DNA of 8,225 bases from Deltaproteobacteria bacterium (GTDB taxonomy: Bacteria; Desulfobacterota; Binatia; UBA9968). Where the stretch lies: NCBI GenBank assembly GCA_016184235.1, contig JACPDC010000296.1, positions 1 to 8,225 of the forward strand, given 5' to 3'. Within the stretch, counting starts at the first letter, position 1, and each line of letters opens with the position of its first letter. The position numbers were made by a program, and so were the translations under genes. The notes below the pieces were generated by a model that saw only the letters and a list, made by a program, of their open reading frames with translations, made no database searches and was not told the DNA's origin. Shown piece by piece: positions 5,801 to 8,225 of this stretch.

Positions 5801-6856
5801 ATGCGAAGGGGAGCGCTTGCGGCAATTTGGCTTCTCGCGGCTATTTCCTACCTGGGATTCGGCGCGCATCTGTACGCGCAGTCCCCGTATCATCAAGGGA
5901 AGACCGTCAGGCTCGTTCAGGGCCGCGAGCCGGGCGGCTCGGGCGACATACGGTCGAAAGTGGTCATACCTTTCTTACGGAAGTACATTCCGGGAAATCC
6001 CAATATCGTAAGCGAGTACATGCCGGGCGGCGGAGGCCGCAAGGCGGCCAACTACCTTTTCGGCACGGCGCGCCCGGACGGTCTTACCATCGGACACGTC
6101 AGCAGCGGCATCGTCACCAGCGCCGTTCTGGGGGAGACCGGGGTGCAATATGACCTCGATAAGTTCCATTGGCTCGGATCAACCGACAGCGCGTTCCACT
6201 ACGCCTTCTTCATCCGGAAAGAGTTGGGGCTGAACAACATAGAGAAGCTGCAAGCATACTCCAGGCTCAGACTGGGCGCCACGTCCGTCGGCCATACGAC
6301 GTACACTTACGGGAGGATTTTCGCCTGGCTTCTCGGTCTCAAAGATCCCAGATTTGTCCTGGGCTATTCATCCCTGGAAGTCGATGTGGCCATGGCGGGG
6401 GGAGAGGTGGATGCGCGCAGCAACAATACCGCTGAGGTGCTCCGCCGAACCCCCGGCGCGGTCAAAAAAGGGTTGTTCGATTTTGCGGCCGTCATGAAGA
6501 TCCCCAGGGAAGACAAGGAGCCGGAGTTCGATCACCTTCCCGAGATCGACAGCTTCGTGAAATCGGACAGGGAGCGGCGCTTCCTGGCCCTGACGCGCGC
6601 CACGAGAAGCGTGGGGACCCCCTACATTGCTCCGCCGGCCACGCCCAAAGAACTGGTGCAGATTCTGCGGGAGGCTATGAATAAATCCTTTCGAGACCCC
6701 GAGTTCCGCAAGGAATACCGGAAGCTGACCAGAGACGATCCCAGTCCGATGATGCCGGAGAGGCAGGAAGAAGTCATAAGGACGGTGCCGCGCGACCCGG
6801 AGACGATCGAACTCTTCAAATTAGTCAACGGCGACAGGCCCCTGCCGTCCCGTTAG
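5801..6856 (+). CDS. Bug/TctC-family periplasmic solute-binding protein
   Basis: This 351-residue protein belongs to the TctC/Bug family, the extracytoplasmic receptors of tripartite tricarboxylate transporters, which usually bind organic acids or their amides. Residues 1-26 form a Sec signal (R2, R3, then a hydrophobic core AAIWLLAAISYLGFGA), with likely cleavage after LYA. The mature protein opens with KTVRLVQGREPGGSGD (34-49), the family's first ligand loop. NPNIVSEYMPGGGGRKAANYL and ARPDGLTIG follow, the second hallmark. The C-terminal part has the usual APPATPKELVQILREAMNKSF helix. An AGGAGG site (5790-5795) precedes the start by 5 nt. No TctA or TctB membrane gene is in the window, which is common because these receptors are often orphans. 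It lies 99 bp behind the oxidoreductase operon on the same strand, so binding of the enzyme's substrate or product is plausible but inferred. Confidence 0.88.
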   Translation: MRRGALAAIWLLAAISYLGFGAHLYAQSPYHQGKTVRLVQGREPGGSGDIRSKVVIPFLRKYIPGNPNIVSEYMPGGGGRKAANYLFGTARPDGLTIGHVSSGIVTSAVLGETGVQYDLDKFHWLGSTDSAFHYAFFIRKELGLNNIEKLQAYSRLRLGATSVGHTTYTYGRIFAWLLGLKDPRFVLGYSSLEVDVAMAGGEVDARSNNTAEVLRRTPGAVKKGLFDFAAVMKIPREDKEPEFDHLPEIDSFVKSDRERRFLALTRATRSVGTPYIAPPATPKELVQILREAMNKSFRDPEFRKEYRKLTRDDPSPMMPERQEEVIRTVPRDPETIELFKLVNGDRPLPSR

Positions 6857-7002
6857 AGCTCCCCGTTTTTCGTCCTTCGACTTGGCTCAGCGCAGGCCCT
6901 CCGACCCCGCTCCACCGCTCCCCAATCGCATCATCGGCTCATGATGGGGCCCTCTTGCCTGCTCCAGTTTCATCCCCTTAAGAATTCCTATAAGCTGGCT
7001 CT
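6857..7002. other. Intergenic spacer with weak dyad and dispersed-repeat-like segment
   Basis: No gene is seen in this spacer. CATCAT (6929-6934) and ATGATG (6941-6946) form a 6-bp dyad around a 6-nt loop, with no T-run. CTTCGACTTGGCTCAG (6875-6890) resembles one half of a dispersed palindromic repeat that I recall from many uncultured-bacterium contigs, but the other half is missing here. TATAAG (6989-6994) lies 8 nt before ATG 7003 and could be a -10 for a nearly leaderless transcript, though no matching -35 is seen. Confidence 0.35.
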
Positions 7003-7536
7003 ATGCCGGAGACCGCGCATCCCAAAATGGCCTCAACCATCATCCTGCTTCGCCCTGAGGCCGGCGGAAAATTCGAGGTCTTCCTGACCCGCCGCCCTCC
7101 TGATATGGAGGTTTTAGCCGGGTTCTATGTTTTTCCTGGAGGCATCCTCGAGCAAAAAGATTACTCTGAACAGATGTTGCGGCGATGCCGGGGGCTGTCT
7201 TCAAGTGAGGCGCAGCGAACGCTCGGGAACGATCTCAGCCCTGAACTTTCTTTGGGCCACTCGGTGGCGGCGGTGCGGGAGCTCTTCGAAGAAGTCGGGA
7301 TTCTCTTCTCGGTCACTGAAAACGGAGCAGCGCCGGACTTGCGGCAGGACGATCTTCAAAACAGGCTTGCGGAAAAGCGCCAATCCCTGGTTGCGGGAGG
7401 TATCGAGTTCCGGCAGCTCCTGGAGTCCGAGGGGCTCTACTGCGATCTCAGCCGCCCGGTTTATTTTTCTCACCGGGTAACTCGGACCAGCATCCTCTTT
7501 TCTCCTCTCAGGAAGTGGCAGAGAGTTTATGGCTGA
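7003..7536 (+). CDS. Nudix hydrolase (NUDT19/NUDT7-like), N-terminal part of a disrupted gene
   Basis: The reading frame gives 177 residues with a Nudix fold. STIILLRP, then FLTRRPPDMEVLAGFYVFPGG (27-47), opens the fold. G47 to E50 begins the Nudix signature and RELFEEVGI (92-100) ends it. The two halves are separated by a long insert, as in NUDT19-type proteins, so the signature itself is probably functional. These enzymes hydrolyse nucleoside-diphosphate derivatives such as CoA or acyl-CoA with Mg2+. After PVYFSHRVT the expected conserved strand (the RFDTRFF-type block) is missing and the frame runs into non-homologous residues before TGA 7534-7536. The proper C-terminus is found in the neighbouring frame just downstream, so the listed end is probably an artefact of a mutation or sequencing/assembly error. 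There is no clear Shine-Dalgarno sequence; ATG 7027 is an alternative start. Confidence 0.78.
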   Translation: MPETAHPKMASTIILLRPEAGGKFEVFLTRRPPDMEVLAGFYVFPGGILEQKDYSEQMLRRCRGLSSSEAQRTLGNDLSPELSLGHSVAAVRELFEEVGILFSVTENGAAPDLRQDDLQNRLAEKRQSLVAGGIEFRQLLESEGLYCDLSRPVYFSHRVTRTSILFSPLRKWQRVYG

Positions 7537-7667
7537 CGCCCGCCGAGGTTTTGGAGCGCTCTGAGAAAAACGGCTTCGCCCTGATGCCGCCTACCTTGAT
7601 CGCTTTGCGCGCCCTCGCCGCCTTCGGCTCCTGGCAAACGCTACGCGAGCGTTACCCGCTAAAATAG
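7503..7667 (+). pseudogene. Out-of-frame C-terminal tail of the Nudix hydrolase gene
   Basis: Read in the frame one base back from the upstream part, this segment encodes SSQEVAESLWLTPAEVLE, then GFALMPPTLIALRALAAF, and ends RYPLK at TAG 7665-7667. The W-L-T-P-A-E-V-L and M-P-P-T-L...L-R-A-L patterns are the standard end of NUDT19-like Nudix proteins. It has no start or ribosome binding site of its own. It ends 21 nt before the VOC gene, so the original Nudix gene and the VOC gene probably formed one transcription unit. Together with 7003-7536 it marks one gene broken by an indel. Alternatives are a base-calling or assembly deletion, or less likely a programmed -1 frameshift near 7497-7503. 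Confidence 0.72.
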
Positions 7668-7688
7668 TGAAGGGACAGGAGGAGAACT

Positions 7689-8081
7689 ATGGCTAAGATC
7701 AAGCACATCGCGATCCGCGCCACCGAGCCTGAAAAGGCCGTGGCCTTCTATAAAGAGGTTTTCGGTCTCAAGCAGGTGGGCCTGGGCCGCAACGGTATCT
7801 ATCTCTCCGACGGCCACATCAATCTCGCCATCTTGCGGTGCAAATCGGAGAAAGAAGGCGGCTCCGGGATCGTCGGCGTGGAACATATCGGCTTCCAGGT
7901 GGAGGACGTCGAGGGGACTCTTGCCAAACTAAGCCAACGCGGCGGCAAATCCCTGCTGGACCGGGTGGACGTCACGCCCACGGATGCCACCAACCCTCGA
8001 TCGTATTACGAAATAAAATGTACCGGGCCGGATAACCAAATCATCGACATATCAGGCTCCGGCTGGGTCGGAACGGATTAG
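7689..8081 (+). CDS. VOC-superfamily (glyoxalase/dioxygenase fold) protein
   Basis: This 130-residue single-domain vicinal-oxygen-chelate protein has two beta-alpha-beta-beta-beta modules. The first is KIKHIAIRATEPEKAVAFYKEVFGL (3-27) and the second is GVEHIGFQVEDVEGTLAKL (63-81). Candidate metal ligands are H6, H66 and an acidic residue on the last strand (D120 in GPDNQIIDIS). The fourth ligand is not obvious. Family members include glyoxalase I, methylmalonyl-CoA epimerase, ring-cleavage dioxygenases and antibiotic-binding proteins, and the sequence alone does not choose between them. An AGGAGGAG site (7677-7684) lies 4 nt before the ATG. The gene follows the Nudix tail by 21 nt. Its stop overlaps the stop of the convergent acyltransferase gene. 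Confidence 0.87.
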   Translation: MAKIKHIAIRATEPEKAVAFYKEVFGLKQVGLGRNGIYLSDGHINLAILRCKSEKEGGSGIVGVEHIGFQVEDVEGTLAKLSQRGGKSLLDRVDVTPTDATNPRSYYEIKCTGPDNQIIDISGSGWVGTD

Positions 8082-8225
8082 GAGGGCGGGGACGGAGACT
8101 GTTCGATACCCTCCGCCTCTTTGCCTATCTCGGATCGCGGCGTCCTGCCGTTGCGGTGAAAGCCGAGCCAATTCCACTGATCGGGATAACGGCGCACCAT
8201 GGCCTCCAAATGGCCGGCGAAGAGG
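8078..8225 (-). CDS. Lysophospholipid (LpxL/HtrB-like) acyltransferase, C-terminal fragment cut by window edge
   Basis: On the minus strand an open frame enters from the right edge and ends at TAA (8080-8078), giving 48 residues. It starts LFAGHLEAMVRRYPDQWNWL, which matches the C-terminal helix of lipid A late acyltransferases (LpxL/LpxM/HtrB family), where an I-R-x-x-P-x-Q-W-x-W-x-H-x-R pattern precedes a variable tail. FHRN follows, and then a polar, proline-rich tail ending SPSPPS. The catalytic HX4D and the N-terminal membrane helix lie outside the window. These inner-membrane enzymes add secondary acyl chains to lipid A, so the gene implies a Gram-negative envelope. The stop overlaps the convergent VOC stop by 3-4 nt, leaving no room for a separate terminator. 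Confidence 0.72.
   Translation of the reverse strand, partial: LFAGHLEAMVRRYPDQWNWLGFHRNGRTPRSEIGKEAEGIEQSPSPPS

Noticed and set aside
1..8225. CRISPR array, tRNA or rRNA genes
   Set aside because: No regularly spaced direct repeats, tRNA cloverleaf elements or conserved rRNA segments were noticed. The only tandem repeat is the 12-bp duplication inside the ATPase gene.

Overview
The window looks like a piece of a Gram-negative, GC-rich genome. Supporting this are a Tat-exported molybdo-flavoprotein operon, a Bug/TctC-type periplasmic binding protein, and the C-terminus of an LpxL/HtrB-like lipid A acyltransferase at the right edge. Uncultured soil or sediment lineages (Rokubacteria, Tectomicrobia, Desulfobacterota/Binatota or similar) would fit this mix, but the lineage is a guess and no rRNA or marker gene is present to settle it.

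Layout: (1) 1-576 is the C-terminal part of an IS110-family transposase, cut by the left window edge. It is followed by about 200 bp of non-coding DNA (577-782) that contains a long-range inverted repeat and an inner hairpin. This is plausibly the right end of the element. (2) 783-1724 (minus) is an orphan RecA/DnaB-like P-loop ATPase. (3) A divergent intergenic region (1725-1864) contains a possible promoter and a small palindrome. (4) 1865-5701 is a tight three-gene operon for a xanthine-oxidase-family molybdenum hydroxylase: a Tat-exported [2Fe-2S] subunit, the molybdopterin catalytic subunit, and an FAD subunit with extra cysteines suggesting a [4Fe-4S] cluster. The closest architecture I know is the periplasmic aldehyde oxidoreductase PaoABC (YagTSR). 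(5) 5801-6856 is a Bug/TctC solute-binding protein with a signal peptide. (6) 7003-7667 is a Nudix hydrolase gene that appears broken: the N-terminal domain and the typical C-terminal tail lie in different frames, with part of the middle missing. (7) 7689-8081 is a small VOC (glyoxalase-fold) protein. Its stop overlaps the stop of the convergent acyltransferase fragment (8078-8225, minus).

How the genes could work together: the oxidoreductase would assemble around molybdenum cofactor in the cytoplasm, be exported by Tat on the signal of the small subunit, and oxidise an aldehyde or N-heterocycle in the periplasm. The binding protein just downstream would then bind a carboxylate there. The substrate is not readable from the sequence. 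No clear novel defence or mobile system is seen. The most interesting items are the structured 3' flank of the IS110 transposase, the cysteine-rich insert in the FAD subunit, and the damaged Nudix gene.
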